Assembly: GCA_002070215.1 (NCBI GenBank)
Contig: MWCV01000008.1
Coordinates: 25,101 to 89,100, forward strand
Direction: 5' to 3'
Source of the DNA: Chloroflexi bacterium ADurb.Bin180
GTDB taxonomy: Bacteria; Chloroflexota; Anaerolineae; UBA2200
DNA length: 64,000 nt
A program made the position numbers and the translations under genes. The notes beneath the pieces were generated by a model. The model was given only the letters and a program-made list of their open reading frames with translations. It ran no database searches and was not told the DNA's origin. How positions within the stretch are numbered: position 1 is the stretch's first letter; the number at the start of each line of letters is the position of its first letter. Below are positions 8,617 to 17,525 of the stretch, piece after piece.

Positions 8617-8862
8617 ATGGCTGCTGATCCCCTTAAGGAACTGGTCGAGTTCATGGCCAAGTCCCTGGTCGACCACCCCGACCAGGTGCGAGTTGAAGAG
8701 GTAATGGGCGCTCGCTCGGTGATCTATGAGCTGCGCGTGGCCCCCTCCGATATGGGCCGCGTCATTGGCAAGGGCGGCAAAGTGGCCACGGCGATGCGCA
8801 GCCTGCTGCGCGTGGCCTGCGCCCAGGCAGGGAAGCGAGCCATCCTCGAAATCGTCGACTAA
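8617..8862 (+). CDS. khpA: KH domain RNA-binding protein KhpA
   Basis: An 81-residue single type-II KH domain protein of the KhpA/YlqC family. The GKGG RNA-binding loop is present in MGRVIGKGGKVATAMRSL. Members pair with KhpB and bind RNA, influencing cell division and envelope genes in Gram-positive bacteria; whether KhpB exists in this genome cannot be seen here. The position directly after rpsP is the conserved arrangement. Confidence 0.94.
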   Translation: MAADPLKELVEFMAKSLVDHPDQVRVEEVMGARSVIYELRVAPSDMGRVIGKGGKVATAMRSLLRVACAQAGKRAILEIVD

Positions 8863-8902
8863 AGGAACAGCCACGGACACCAAGTACTGGATAGGCTTCA
8901 AC

Positions 8903-9982
8903 ATGGTGTCGGGCATCGGCCCGGCACGGCTGAAGCGACTGATCGACCACTTTGGTGATGCCGAAAAGGCCTGGCGGGCTGCCCCGCTCGAGCTGGCTCG
9001 TTCGGGACTCGACCGCAAGTCGCTGCAGGCCCTCCTGGCTGCCCGTGACCGGCTCGATCTGGACGCCGAAATGGCCCGCATCAGCGAGTTCGGCGCTAGG
9101 GTCGTCACCCTGGCGGACGACTCCTACCCCCGGCTGCTGCGTGAGGTGAGTCTTCCTCCCCCGGTACTGTACTACAAGGGCTCGTTGCTGCCCGCCGACG
9201 ATTATGCCGTTGCCGTGGTCGGCACACGTCACGTCAAGACCTACGGCCGGGAGGTGACGCGCTACCTGGCCGGCGAGCTGGCCCGCAACAAGATCACCGT
9301 GGTGAGCGGACTGGCGCTGGGCATCGATGCGGCGGCCCACCAGGCTGCCCTGGACGCCGGGGGGCGGACCATTGCCGTGCTCGGCTCGGGACTTGACGTA
9401 ATCTACCCTGGCGAAAACACGGGCCTGGCCCGTTCGATCGTGGCTTCGGGTGCGGTGGTGACCGAATATCCGCTGGGCACCAAGCCCGACCGGGGCAACT
9501 TTCCCGCGCGCAATCGCATTATCAGCGGCCTGTCGCTGGGCACGCTGGCCACCCAGGCCGGTGAGAGGAGCGGCGCGCTCATCACGGCCTATCACGCCCT
9601 CGAGCAGGGACGAGAGGTCTTTAGCGTGCCGGGCAGCATTCTGGACGGCGGCTGCAGCGGCACGAATCAGCTCATTCAGCGCGGTGAGGCCAAGCTCGTG
9701 CTCAAGGCGGCCGATATCCTGGAGGAGCTGAACCTGAGCATGGTCAGCGCTACTTTCCAGGAGCGCGTGATCGTGCCAGGAGACGCCACCGAGCGCGAGC
9801 TGCTCAAGCAGCTTTCGGATGAGCCGGTGCACGTGGACGAGATCGCCCGCGCGGCCGCCCTGCCCATCGCCCAGGTGACCGGCGCGTTGACCCTGATGGA
9901 ACTCAAGGGCATGGTGCGCCAGGCCGGCGGTATGAGCTTTGTGCTGGCTCACGAAGCCGGCGTCCGCTACGTCGTCGACTAG
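8903..9982 (+). CDS. dprA: DNA-processing protein DprA
   Basis: About 359 residues from the first ATG. The Rossmann-like core is complete: AVVGTRHVKTYGREVTRYLA, VVSGLALGIDAAAHQAAL, IAVLGSGLDVIYPGEN, GNFPARNRIISGLS and SGALITAYHALEQGREVFSVPG, followed by a C-terminal winged helix of the DprA type. It loads RecA on incoming single-stranded DNA during transformation. Family alignment suggests that the protein begins earlier, with KYWIGFN before the ATG. An AAAGGA lies 6 bases before an in-frame ACG at 8873, so a non-standard ACG start is possible; no ATG, GTG or TTG is available in that stretch. Confidence 0.92.
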   Translation: MVSGIGPARLKRLIDHFGDAEKAWRAAPLELARSGLDRKSLQALLAARDRLDLDAEMARISEFGARVVTLADDSYPRLLREVSLPPPVLYYKGSLLPADDYAVAVVGTRHVKTYGREVTRYLAGELARNKITVVSGLALGIDAAAHQAALDAGGRTIAVLGSGLDVIYPGENTGLARSIVASGAVVTEYPLGTKPDRGNFPARNRIISGLSLGTLATQAGERSGALITAYHALEQGREVFSVPGSILDGGCSGTNQLIQRGEAKLVLKAADILEELNLSMVSATFQERVIVPGDATERELLKQLSDEPVHVDEIARAAALPIAQVTGALTLMELKGMVRQAGGMSFVLAHEAGVRYVVD

Positions 9983-10025
9983 AACCCAACGGTGTGACCT
10001 ACCGGTGGCGAAAGCAGGAACCGTC

Positions 10026-11111
10026 GTGACCACCAAGCCAGCCCTCTACGTCGTGATTCTCGCCGGCGGCGGCGGAACGCGCCTGTGGCCCTTTAGCCGC
10101 AAGCGACTGCCCAAGCATCTGCTGCCCGTCTGCGGACCCCGCACGCTCCTGGCCGAGACCCATCGCCGGATCCAGCCGCTGGTGGCAGATGATCACGTCA
10201 TGGTCATCACCGTGGCCGAGCATGCCGAGACGGCCCGCTGTCAGCTCGGAGCTGTTCCGGAAGACAACATCGTCGTCGAGCCCCTGGGCCGCGGCACCGG
10301 CCCGGCGGTCGGTCTGATGGCCAAGATCATCCACCAGCGGGAGCCAGATGCGGTGATGATCTCGCTGCACGCCGACCACGCCATCGACGATGAAGAGGGA
10401 TTCCGTTCGGTGCTGCTGGCGGCGGCGCAGGCGGCGCAGGACGGCCACCTGGTGACGCTGGGCATTACGCCAACATCCCCCGAAACTGGCTACGGCTATA
10501 TTCAACGCGGTGTTCGCCTGCGCCAGGCGGACGGGCACGAGCTCTATCGGGTGCTGCGCTTTACCGAAAAGCCCGCCGCCGAGCTGGCCCGTTCCTTTGT
10601 CGAGAGCGGCGACTATTTCTGGAACAGCGGCATCTTTATCTGGCAGGTCAAAGCCTTGCTAGAAGAGTTCCGGCGGCAGCGGCCGGTGTTCTATGCGCAG
10701 CTCCAGTCGCTGGAACCGTTCCTGAACAGCCCTGACCAGGACGCCGCCATCGCACGGCTGTGGCCGCAGGTGGAGAGCACTTCCATCGATGTGGGTATTA
10801 TGGAGGGCGCACGCAACGTGGCCATGATCCCGGCGTCGATCGGCTGGAACGATGTAGGCTGCTGGACTTCTGTCGCCGAGCGGTCGCACCCCGACGCCGC
10901 CGGAAACGTCCTCCAGGGCGCTCCGGTAGCCATCGACTGCAAGGACACCTTTGTGCACAGTTCGGGCTTGCTGGTGGCGGCCCTGGGCGTCGAGGGTCTG
11001 GTCATCGTGGCCACCGAAGATGCCGTGCTGGTGTGCCCCAAAGAGCGGGCGCAGGACGTACGCCAGATTGTCGAGGCCCTGAAGAAACAGGGCCGCGAGG
11101 AGTATCTATAG
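10026..11111 (+). CDS. Mannose-1-phosphate guanylyltransferase
   Basis: A 361-residue nucleotidyltransferase that makes GDP-mannose from mannose-1-phosphate and GTP. The nucleotide-binding motif LAGGGGTRLWPFSRKRLPKH is at residues 11-30, ADHAI, YGYIQRG and FTEKP follow, and NSGIFIW and GWNDVGCWTS are typical of the GDP-mannose enzymes. There is no C-terminal phosphomannose isomerase domain, so this is the short form. The GTG at 10026 is taken as start because GCAGGAA precedes it at good distance. GDP-mannose from this enzyme could feed the glycosyltransferase block that starts 4 kb downstream. Confidence 0.9.
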   Translation: MTTKPALYVVILAGGGGTRLWPFSRKRLPKHLLPVCGPRTLLAETHRRIQPLVADDHVMVITVAEHAETARCQLGAVPEDNIVVEPLGRGTGPAVGLMAKIIHQREPDAVMISLHADHAIDDEEGFRSVLLAAAQAAQDGHLVTLGITPTSPETGYGYIQRGVRLRQADGHELYRVLRFTEKPAAELARSFVESGDYFWNSGIFIWQVKALLEEFRRQRPVFYAQLQSLEPFLNSPDQDAAIARLWPQVESTSIDVGIMEGARNVAMIPASIGWNDVGCWTSVAERSHPDAAGNVLQGAPVAIDCKDTFVHSSGLLVAALGVEGLVIVATEDAVLVCPKERAQDVRQIVEALKKQGREEYL

Positions 11112-11177
11112 TCTCGTTTGTTGGTTGGGAGCAACACGCGTCCAGCGGGCGATGCGGCCCGTCCCCGGAGTACCCCT

Positions 11178-12386
11178 GTGATTGCTGAGATCGTTACCAT
11201 TGGCACCGAGCTCTTGCTGGGCGAGATCGTCGACACCAATTCGGCCCACATTGCCCAGCAGCTTACCGCCATCGGAGTGGACCACTTTTTCAGCACTACC
11301 GTTGGCGACAACCTCGAGCGCATCATGTCGGCGCTGCGCCTGGCTCTGTCGCGCGCTGATGTGGTCATCACCACCGGCGGCCTGGGGCCAACCGTCGACG
11401 ACGTAACGCGCGAGGCGGTGGCTGCGGTGGCGGGGCGCGAGCTCGAGTTCCAGCCGCGGCTGCTGGAGCAAATCGAAGGGTTCTTCCAGCGACGTGGCGC
11501 CACGATGAGCCCCAACAATCGCCGCCAGGCCTATGTTCCCGCCGGCGCGGTGATCATCGAGAACCCGGTGGGCACGGCGCCGGCCTTTGCCGTCGAGCTC
11601 GACCAGAAGGCCATCGTCTCTCTGCCTGGCGTGCCCCACGAAATGGCCTACCTCCTGCGGGAGGTCGTGCTGCCCTACCTGAGCCAGAGGATGGGCGAGC
11701 ACGCCGTGATCCTGGTGCGCCAGGTGCACAGCGTGTGCATCGGCGAGAGCATGGTCGACCAGCAAATCACCGACCTGATGCACCAGCGCAATCCCAGCGT
11801 GGGCACTCGCGCTCATCCGGGGCAGACCGACATCTGCATCACGGCCAAGGCGCCTTCCCGTGAGGAAGCTGCCGCCCTGCTGGACGAGATGGAGGCGCGC
11901 GTGCGGAAGCGGCTGGGCCGGGTCATTTACGGAGTCGATGAGCAGACTCTGGCCGGGGTGGTGGTGGCCGGGCTGCGCCAGGCCGGGCTGCGCCTGGCCG
12001 TGGCCGAGGCCGAGACCCGCGGGCTGGTCGCCCTCAAGCTGCACGAGGCGGACCCCGGGCGAGCCGTGCTGGTTGGCGCCATCCAGACCCTGGACAGTGC
12101 CTCGTTGACCGAAGAAGCCGGGGCGAAAAGCGCCGCCTCCGGTGAGGAGCGAGTCCGCCTGATCGCTGCCGCGGTTCGGTCGCGCTTTGGGGCTGAGCTG
12201 GGCCTGGCCGTGCTGGAGGGCGGTGAGACCCCGCCCCTCCTGCACATTGCGCTGCTCACTCCGGAAGAAGAACGCCTCAGCCGCTGGCCCTCGCGCGGCC
12301 AGAGCGAGACGGGCATCCTCTGGACAGTGCACTATGCGCTGGATGCAGTGCGGCTCTGGCTTGAAGACCGGCCCACAACGGTTTGA
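11178..12386 (+). CDS. cinA: CinA family protein with degenerate C-terminal deamidase domain
   Basis: A 402-residue two-domain protein. The N-terminal molybdopterin-binding-like (COG1058) domain is intact: IGTELLLGEIVDTN, TTGGLGPTVDD and SLPGVPHEM. In the C-terminal domain, which in active relatives is nicotinamide-mononucleotide amidase (PncC), the motif AESCTGG reads AEAETRG at residues 276-282. The Ser nucleophile is Ala, Cys is Glu and the first Gly is Arg. The deamidase activity is therefore very unlikely. The GTG at 11178 is the start giving the family-like MIAEIVTIGTE. The -35 box of the tRNA-Leu promoter overlaps the stop codon. Confidence 0.9.
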   Translation: MIAEIVTIGTELLLGEIVDTNSAHIAQQLTAIGVDHFFSTTVGDNLERIMSALRLALSRADVVITTGGLGPTVDDVTREAVAAVAGRELEFQPRLLEQIEGFFQRRGATMSPNNRRQAYVPAGAVIIENPVGTAPAFAVELDQKAIVSLPGVPHEMAYLLREVVLPYLSQRMGEHAVILVRQVHSVCIGESMVDQQITDLMHQRNPSVGTRAHPGQTDICITAKAPSREEAAALLDEMEARVRKRLGRVIYGVDEQTLAGVVVAGLRQAGLRLAVAEAETRGLVALKLHEADPGRAVLVGAIQTLDSASLTEEAGAKSAASGEERVRLIAAAVRSRFGAELGLAVLEGGETPPLLHIALLTPEEERLSRWPSRGQSETGILWTVHYALDAVRLWLEDRPTTV

Positions 12387-12410
12387 CAATTCGCCACAAT
12401 GAGCTACAAT
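12383..12410 (+). promoter_or_regulatory. Sigma70-type promoter of tRNA-Leu
   Basis: TTGACA (12383-12388, perfect), a 16-base spacer and TACAAT (12405-12410, five of six), ending 13 bases before the tRNA 5' end. The -35 box overlaps the cinA stop codon. Confidence 0.75.
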
Positions 12411-12423
12411 TTTGGGGCTAGAC

Positions 12424-12505
12424 GCCCGCGTGGTGGAACTGGTATACACAGCAGGTTGAGGGCCTGTGCCGTTACGGCGTGGAGGTTCGAGTCCTCTCGC
12501 GGGCA
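12424..12505 (+). tRNA. tRNA-Leu (anticodon GAG)
   Basis: A class II tRNA of 82 bases. The acceptor GCCCGCG pairs with CGCGGGC, the anticodon arm is GCAGG-TTGAGGG-CCTGT with anticodon GAG, the long variable arm contains GCCGTTACGGC, and the T arm is GAGG-TTCGAGT-CCTC. Discriminator A73 fits leucine. CCA is not encoded. The 266 bases from here to rho show no gene; a GTCCCGC/GCGGGAAC stem near 12551-12572 is preceded rather than followed by a T run, so it is not a clear terminator. Confidence 0.95.
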
Positions 12506-12771
12506 TGATGATGCGATAGCGCCCCACGATTCGACCCAGGATGCTCTTTTTTGTCCCGCGTATGCGGGAACATCGCTCTGTCGGCCAATCTTCTATTTGC
12601 GCTTGGTGGACTGGTTGACTACCCCAATCAACTGCGCCAAAGTGGTCCATAGACGACGCCTGGAGCGCAACACCGTCCCGACGAGCCTCGTTCACTGTGT
12701 CCCGGGTCTGGCCCGCCCGCCTTTGGGCCGGCAGAACCCTGTGCCAAGTACTTGAACGACGGAGTGTGACT

Positions 12772-14019
12772 GTGAACATTGTTGAGCTGGATACCAAGAC
12801 GCTCGGTCAACTGCGCGACGTGGCCAAAGAGATGAATATCTCGGGCTTTAGCCGCCTGAAAAAGTCCGAGCTCATCATGCGTTTGCTGCGCGCCAATGCC
12901 GAAAGCCAGGGTTTCATCTTTGGCGGCGGCGTGCTGGAAGTCATGCCCGACGGCATCGGCTTTTTGCGTGCGCCGAGCCTCCTGCCAGGACCGGAAGACG
13001 TCTATGTCTCCCAGTCACAGGTGCGCCGCTTTGGCCTGCGCACTGGCGACCTGGTGATCGGCCAGGTCAGGCCGCCGAAGGAATCGGAAAAGTACTTTAG
13101 CCTGCTGCGAGTCGAGGCAGTCAACGGCCTGGATCCGGAAGCAGCCAAGAACCGGCCCAACTTTGACAGTCTCACCCCCATCTTTCCCAATCAGATGTTC
13201 AACCTGGAGACGCGCCCGGAGCTGCTGACCACGCGCCTCATCAACCTCATCGCCCCCATCGGCCGCGGGCAGCGCGGCCTGATCGTATCGCCGCCCAAGG
13301 CGGGCAAGACCACCGTGCTCAAGCACATCGCCAACGCCATCACCTCGAATTATCCCGACGTTCACCTGATGGTCTGCCTCATTGGCGAGCGGCCCGAGGA
13401 AGTCACGGACATGGACCGCTCCATCGACGCCGAGGTGGTGAGCTCGACCTTTGACGAGCCAGTGCAGGCGCACACCCGCGTGGCCGAGCTGGCACTGGAG
13501 CGGGCCAAGCGCCTGGTTGAGTGCGGCAAGGACGTGGTGATCCTCCTGGACAGCATCACCCGTCTCTCCCGGGCCTACAACCTCATCGTGCCGCCGAGCG
13601 GGCGCAGCCTCTCCGGTGGCCTCGACCCTGTCGCCCTCTACCCGCCCAAGCACTTTTTCGGGGCAGCGCGCAAGCTCGAAGAATCCGGCAGCCTCACTAT
13701 CATCGCCACCTGCCTCATCGATACCGGCAGCCGCATGGACGATGTCATCTACGAAGAGTTCAAAGGCACAGGCAACATGGAGCTGCACCTCAATCGCAAG
13801 CTCTCCGAACGCCGCATCTTCCCGGCCTTTGACATCGAGCGCTCCGGCACCCGCCGCGAAGAGCTGCTGCTGCCCGCAGAAGTGCTGTCCAAGGTCTGGA
13901 CCCTGCGCCGTATGATGTCCGCGATTGGCGACGAGGACAGCGTCGAGCTGCTTCTCCAGCGGATGGGCAAGACCAAGACCAACAAAGAATTCCTGGACAC
14001 GATGAGCAAGAGCCTGTAG
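12772..14019 (+). CDS. rho: Transcription termination factor Rho
   Basis: A 415-residue RNA-dependent hexameric ATPase. The N-terminal Rho-N region ([18 protein letters not shown] and [12 protein letters not shown]) is followed by the RNA-binding cold-shock-like domain ([20 protein letters not shown]), then the ATPase with Walker [20 protein letters not shown] and Walker [17 protein letters not shown]. The GTG at 12772 is preferred because GGAG ends 7 bases before it. A GTG at 12766 is too close to that site. The stop codon overlaps the next gene's GTG by one base. Confidence 0.96.
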   Translation: MNIVELDTKTLGQLRDVAKEMNISGFSRLKKSELIMRLLRANAESQGFIFGGGVLEVMPDGIGFLRAPSLLPGPEDVYVSQSQVRRFGLRTGDLVIGQVRPPKESEKYFSLLRVEAVNGLDPEAAKNRPNFDSLTPIFPNQMFNLETRPELLTTRLINLIAPIGRGQRGLIVSPPKAGKTTVLKHIANAITSNYPDVHLMVCLIGERPEEVTDMDRSIDAEVVSSTFDEPVQAHTRVAELALERAKRLVECGKDVVILLDSITRLSRAYNLIVPPSGRSLSGGLDPVALYPPKHFFGAARKLEESGSLTIIATCLIDTGSRMDDVIYEEFKGTGNMELHLNRKLSERRIFPAFDIERSGTRREELLLPAEVLSKVWTLRRMMSAIGDEDSVELLLQRMGKTKTNKEFLDTMSKSL

Positions 14020-15137
14020 TGAGCACAGAGCCAGACCCGTCCTCAATTGACGCCGAGTTAAAGCAGCTGCCGGCCCGTTTTCGCCGCGCACTCGGTCTGG
14101 TGAAACGCCTGGCCAGCGAAGGTACGCTGGGCCGCTGGGCAGCTCACGCCTGCTTCTTGCTGCTGCTCTGTGCCGGGCTGCGCCTGCTGAGCCTGGACTG
14201 GGGCGCTCTGGCGGCCAGTCTCCCCCGGGCTGCGTCGGGCCGCGTCGCGGCGGCAATGCCAGCCCAGGTCGAGAGCATGCCGGCCCCTGCGGTGTGCAGC
14301 GCGCCCCACTTTGTAGGAGGCACAGGCGGTGAGGATGAGGACGTGCTGGTACAGGCTGTGGTGCCGCATACCATCATCCCACGGCGCTATCGCATCGACC
14401 CCATCACCTACACCGTCCGGTCTGGCGACAACGTCTCGACCATCGCCGACCATTTCGGCGTGAGCGTCAACACGATCCTCTGGAACAACGGCAACCTGGA
14501 GGACAACCCTGACTTTTTGAGTCTGGGCGACGAGCTGATCATCCTGCCCGTATCTGGCGTGTACCATACGGTGGTCAAGGGCGACACACTGGAAAGCATC
14601 GCCAAGAAGTACAAGGTAGAAGTCTCGGCCATCACCGCCTATGAAGGCAACTATCTGGTCGAGCCCTACACCATCACTGTCGGCCAGAAACTGATCGTTC
14701 CCGGCGGTTACCGCCCGTACCAGACGCGCCACGTGGTGGCCTGGTCCGGCACTGTGCCCAGCAATGCCAAGAAGGGCACTGGCACGTTTGGCTGGCCGGT
14801 GAGCGGCTACATCACCCAGCGCTACAGCGAGGCCCACCCGGCAGCCGACATTGGCGTCGTGATCGGTACTCCGGTCAAGGCAGCCGACTCGGGCTATGTG
14901 GCTCTCGTCGGGCGCAGTGACACTGGTTATGGGCTGCATGTGCTCATTGATCATGGCAACGGCTTTCAGACCCTCTACGCTCACCTGAGCGTCATTTACG
15001 TCGAAGTGGGCCAGTCCGTAACGAAGGGCCAGGCCATCGGCGCCTCGGGCAACACGGGCAAGTCCACCGGCCCTCATCTGCATTTTGAAATCAAGTTGAA
15101 CGGCGTGCGACGCAACCCCTTCATCTATCTCAAGTAG
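14019..15137 (+). CDS. Membrane-anchored LysM peptidase of the M23 family
   Basis: A 372-residue protein. A single hydrophobic segment lies at about 44-64 with the catalytic part outside. Two LysM peptidoglycan-binding repeats follow (about 129-174, beginning TYTVRSGDNVSTIADHFGV, and about 180-228, beginning YHTVVKGDTLESIAKKY). The C-terminal M23 domain keeps the zinc ligands in HPAAD and HLHFEI, so it should be an active glycyl-type or D,D-endopeptidase, or an activator of amidases. The GTG start overlaps the rho stop by one base, so translation is coupled. The role is in cell-wall remodelling. Confidence 0.92.
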   Translation: MSTEPDPSSIDAELKQLPARFRRALGLVKRLASEGTLGRWAAHACFLLLLCAGLRLLSLDWGALAASLPRAASGRVAAAMPAQVESMPAPAVCSAPHFVGGTGGEDEDVLVQAVVPHTIIPRRYRIDPITYTVRSGDNVSTIADHFGVSVNTILWNNGNLEDNPDFLSLGDELIILPVSGVYHTVVKGDTLESIAKKYKVEVSAITAYEGNYLVEPYTITVGQKLIVPGGYRPYQTRHVVAWSGTVPSNAKKGTGTFGWPVSGYITQRYSEAHPAADIGVVIGTPVKAADSGYVALVGRSDTGYGLHVLIDHGNGFQTLYAHLSVIYVEVGQSVTKGQAIGASGNTGKSTGPHLHFEIKLNGVRRNPFIYLK

Positions 15138-15186
15138 TGGCAGTTGACCGCGTCGGGCGGCGCGCGCCGCGCCGAGGGAGGGTTCG

Positions 15187-15519
15187 ATGAAACTGATCGT
15201 GGCCATTGTTCAGGACGCCGACGCAGGAGCAGTGCTGGACGCGCTGATGGCGCAGGACTTGCGCGCCACCAAGGTCAGCTCCACCGGTGGGTTTTTGGTG
15301 CGTGGCAATGCCACGATACTGATTGGCGTCGCGGACGACCTGGTGGATAGAGTAATCGACCTGTTGAGAAAGCACTGCCACGCGCGCCGCGAGTTCGTCT
15401 CTCCGGTGATGCCGTTGAGCGAAGCCGCCGCCGCCCGCCACTGGGTGCAGCCGCTCGAGGTCGAAGTGGGCGGGGCAACCGTCTTTGTGCTCGACGTCCA
15501 GCGCTTTGAGCAGCTCTGA
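15187..15519 (+). CDS. darA: Cyclic-di-AMP receptor, PII-like (DarA/PstA family)
   Basis: A 110-residue PII-like trimeric protein. MKLIVAIVQDADAGAVLDAL, the Gly-containing segment TKVSSTGGFLVRGNATILIG and the C-terminal VGGATVFVLDV match the family that binds cyclic-di-AMP (domain once called DUF970). It is not a nitrogen PII: the T-loop uridylylation Tyr is absent. GAGGGAGG precedes the ATG. The end overlaps the start of the following GT-C gene by 35 bases, so the two are likely translated from one message. A regulatory link to envelope glycan synthesis is inferred from position only. Confidence 0.9.
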   Translation: MKLIVAIVQDADAGAVLDALMAQDLRATKVSSTGGFLVRGNATILIGVADDLVDRVIDLLRKHCHARREFVSPVMPLSEAAAARHWVQPLEVEVGGATVFVLDVQRFEQL

Positions 15520-17464
15520 TCCCGCCGGCCAGCCGGCCGGCGTGGTCCCGGAGCCCCGGCGCAGGGCGGCCTCAGGGCTGTTCCTGCTCGTGCTCCTCGT
15601 GGTCGCCTTCGCCCTGCGCGCCTATGGGCTGAACTGGGACCACGGCCTGTTCTTCCACCCCGACGAGCGCCAGATCCTGATGGTGGCCTCGCGGCTCTCC
15701 TGGCCCTCTAGCCTGGCCGAGTTCCTGAGCCTTTCCAGTCCGCTCAACCCGCACTTTTTCGCCTATGGCTCTGTGCCCATCTACCTGATCCGCGGGCTCT
15801 CGGCACTGGTGAACCTGTGGCAAAAGGGCTGGGCCGATATGCACCGCTACTACCTGCTCGGCCGCCTGCTCTCGGCGGTTTTTGACACGCTCACCGTGCT
15901 GGCCGTGTGGCACCTGGCGCGGCGGTTGTTCGGCCGCCTGGCGGCCGCCCTTGCCGCGGCGTTCCTGACGGTGTCCGTATTGCACATCCAGATGGCCCAC
16001 TTTTACACTGCCGACCCGCTGCTGACGCTCCTCATCGTGCTGGGAGTGAACCAGGCGCTGAACGTCGCCCAGTACGGCCGTCGGCGCGATGCCTGGGGAA
16101 TGGGCCTGGCGCTGGCCCTGGCGCTGGCCACCAAGGTCAGTGTGTTGCCGCTGCTGGTGGTGGCGGCAGTGGCCTGGTGTGCCTTTGCCTGGCCTGTTTC
16201 GGCGGTTGCTGCACCCTCCGCCCGCTGGCCAGCCTCTTTCTCGGCGCGCGAAAAGGCCAGAGCGTTGCTGGCTCGCCTGCTGGCAGCAGGGCGCGAGTTC
16301 GTGGCCGGCCTGCGCACCGCCTGGGCCAGGGCCGGCCGGCGCCTGCTGCTGACCTTTCTGGTCGCTGGCCTGGGTTTTGTGCTGCTCGAGCCCTACGCTC
16401 TGCTCGATGCGGCCCATTTTGTGGCCGCCATTGGCACCGAAGTGACCATGGCCCAGGGCATCTATGACTTTCCCTACACCCGCCAGTACGCCGGCACGCA
16501 GCCCTTTGGCTACCAGATTGGTCAGCTCCTGCTGCACGGGCTAGGCCCCCTGCTCGGCGGCCTGGGCGTGATCGGCCTGGTGCTGTGGGTCTGGCGGGTC
16601 TGGCACCGCCCCACGCGGCTGGAGGTCGTAGCCCTCACCTGGCCCGTGCTGTACACGTGGATGCAGGGCTGGACCTACGCCAAGTTCATGCGCTACATGC
16701 TGCCCCTCACGCCCTTCCTGTGCATCAGCGCCGCAGCCCTCTGGGCGCACGAATGGCGCCTTGCTTCTGGCCAGAGCTCCTCCGGCCGTTCTGCGCCGGC
16801 GGCGATGCGAGCGCTGCTGGTACTCGGGCTGGCCGCCGTGCTGGGCTACACTGGCTTTTATGCTCTGGCCTATCTGAACGTCTACCGCCAGCCGCACCCC
16901 TGGCTCACCGCCACCGCATGGCTGTGCGACCGCGTGCCACGGGGCACGGTGATCCTCACCGAGTACTGGGACGATCCCCTGCCTGCCCAGGGGGCGGACC
17001 GGGAATGCTCGGCCCGCGTCACCGTGGAGATCATCGACATGCACACCCTGGACAGCGAAAAGCGCCGCGACGAGCTGATCCTGGCCCTGCTGCGCGCCGA
17101 CTATGTGGCCCTGTCCAGCCAGCGCCTCTATGCGCCGCTGACCCGCCAGCCGTGGTTCTTTCCTCTGGCGGCCCGCTACTACCAGGCCCTCTTTGCGGGC
17201 GAGCTCGGGTTTGAGTTGGTAGCAGCACCGGCGGTCTACCCCTCTCTGGCGGGGGTGACTTTTATGGACAACCCGCGCGAGGGCCTTGACCTGGCCGCGC
17301 CGCCGCTGCTGCGGTCGGTTCGCCCCTCAGGGCTGGTGCTGGACCTGGGCTATGCCGACGAGAGCTTTACCGTGTACGACCATCCCCAGCCGCTGATCTT
17401 TGCCAAAACCGCCGAGCTCACCCGCGCTCAGTTCCTGCACCTCCTCGATCCGGGCGGCAAGTAG
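15485..17464 (+). CDS. GT39-like polytopic glycosyltransferase
   Basis: A 659-residue membrane protein with about ten helices. After the first helix comes NWDHGLFFHPDERQ (HPDE at 58-61), the acidic loop motif of PMT-type GT-C enzymes that transfer sugars from a polyprenyl phosphate. The soluble C-terminal part (EYWDDPLP, YYQALFAGELGFELV, FTVYDHPQPLIF) is clearly homologous to residues about 600-770 of the fusion protein at 24039, so this is the stand-alone version of that N-terminal half. The TTG at 15485 overlaps darA; a second TTG at 15506 is possible and neither has a strong Shine-Dalgarno. Sugar and acceptor are unknown. Confidence 0.8.
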   Translation: MCSTSSALSSSDPAGQPAGVVPEPRRRAASGLFLLVLLVVAFALRAYGLNWDHGLFFHPDERQILMVASRLSWPSSLAEFLSLSSPLNPHFFAYGSVPIYLIRGLSALVNLWQKGWADMHRYYLLGRLLSAVFDTLTVLAVWHLARRLFGRLAAALAAAFLTVSVLHIQMAHFYTADPLLTLLIVLGVNQALNVAQYGRRRDAWGMGLALALALATKVSVLPLLVVAAVAWCAFAWPVSAVAAPSARWPASFSAREKARALLARLLAAGREFVAGLRTAWARAGRRLLLTFLVAGLGFVLLEPYALLDAAHFVAAIGTEVTMAQGIYDFPYTRQYAGTQPFGYQIGQLLLHGLGPLLGGLGVIGLVLWVWRVWHRPTRLEVVALTWPVLYTWMQGWTYAKFMRYMLPLTPFLCISAAALWAHEWRLASGQSSSGRSAPAAMRALLVLGLAAVLGYTGFYALAYLNVYRQPHPWLTATAWLCDRVPRGTVILTEYWDDPLPAQGADRECSARVTVEIIDMHTLDSEKRRDELILALLRADYVALSSQRLYAPLTRQPWFFPLAARYYQALFAGELGFELVAAPAVYPSLAGVTFMDNPREGLDLAAPPLLRSVRPSGLVLDLGYADESFTVYDHPQPLIFAKTAELTRAQFLHLLDPGGK

Positions 17465-17488
17465 AGCCAGCGCCACAAGCGCCGGCAC

Positions 17489-17517
17489 TTGCCGAGGGCC
17501 CTGGCCAGAGGTATAAT
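17489..17517 (+). promoter_or_regulatory. Promoter giving a near-leaderless message
   Basis: TTGCCG (17489-17494), a 17-base spacer and a perfect TATAAT (17512-17517). Transcription would be expected to start near 17524, one or two bases before the ATG at 17526, leaving no room for a Shine-Dalgarno. Confidence 0.6.
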
Positions 17518-17525
17518 CTCCCGCA

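Noticed and set aside
12506..12771. Frames and a GTCCCGC/GCGGGAAC stem between tRNA-Leu and rho
   Set aside because: No frame has coding character. The T run lies before the stem on the plus strand and there is none after it, so it is not a standard terminator; rho attenuation was considered but no evidence was seen.
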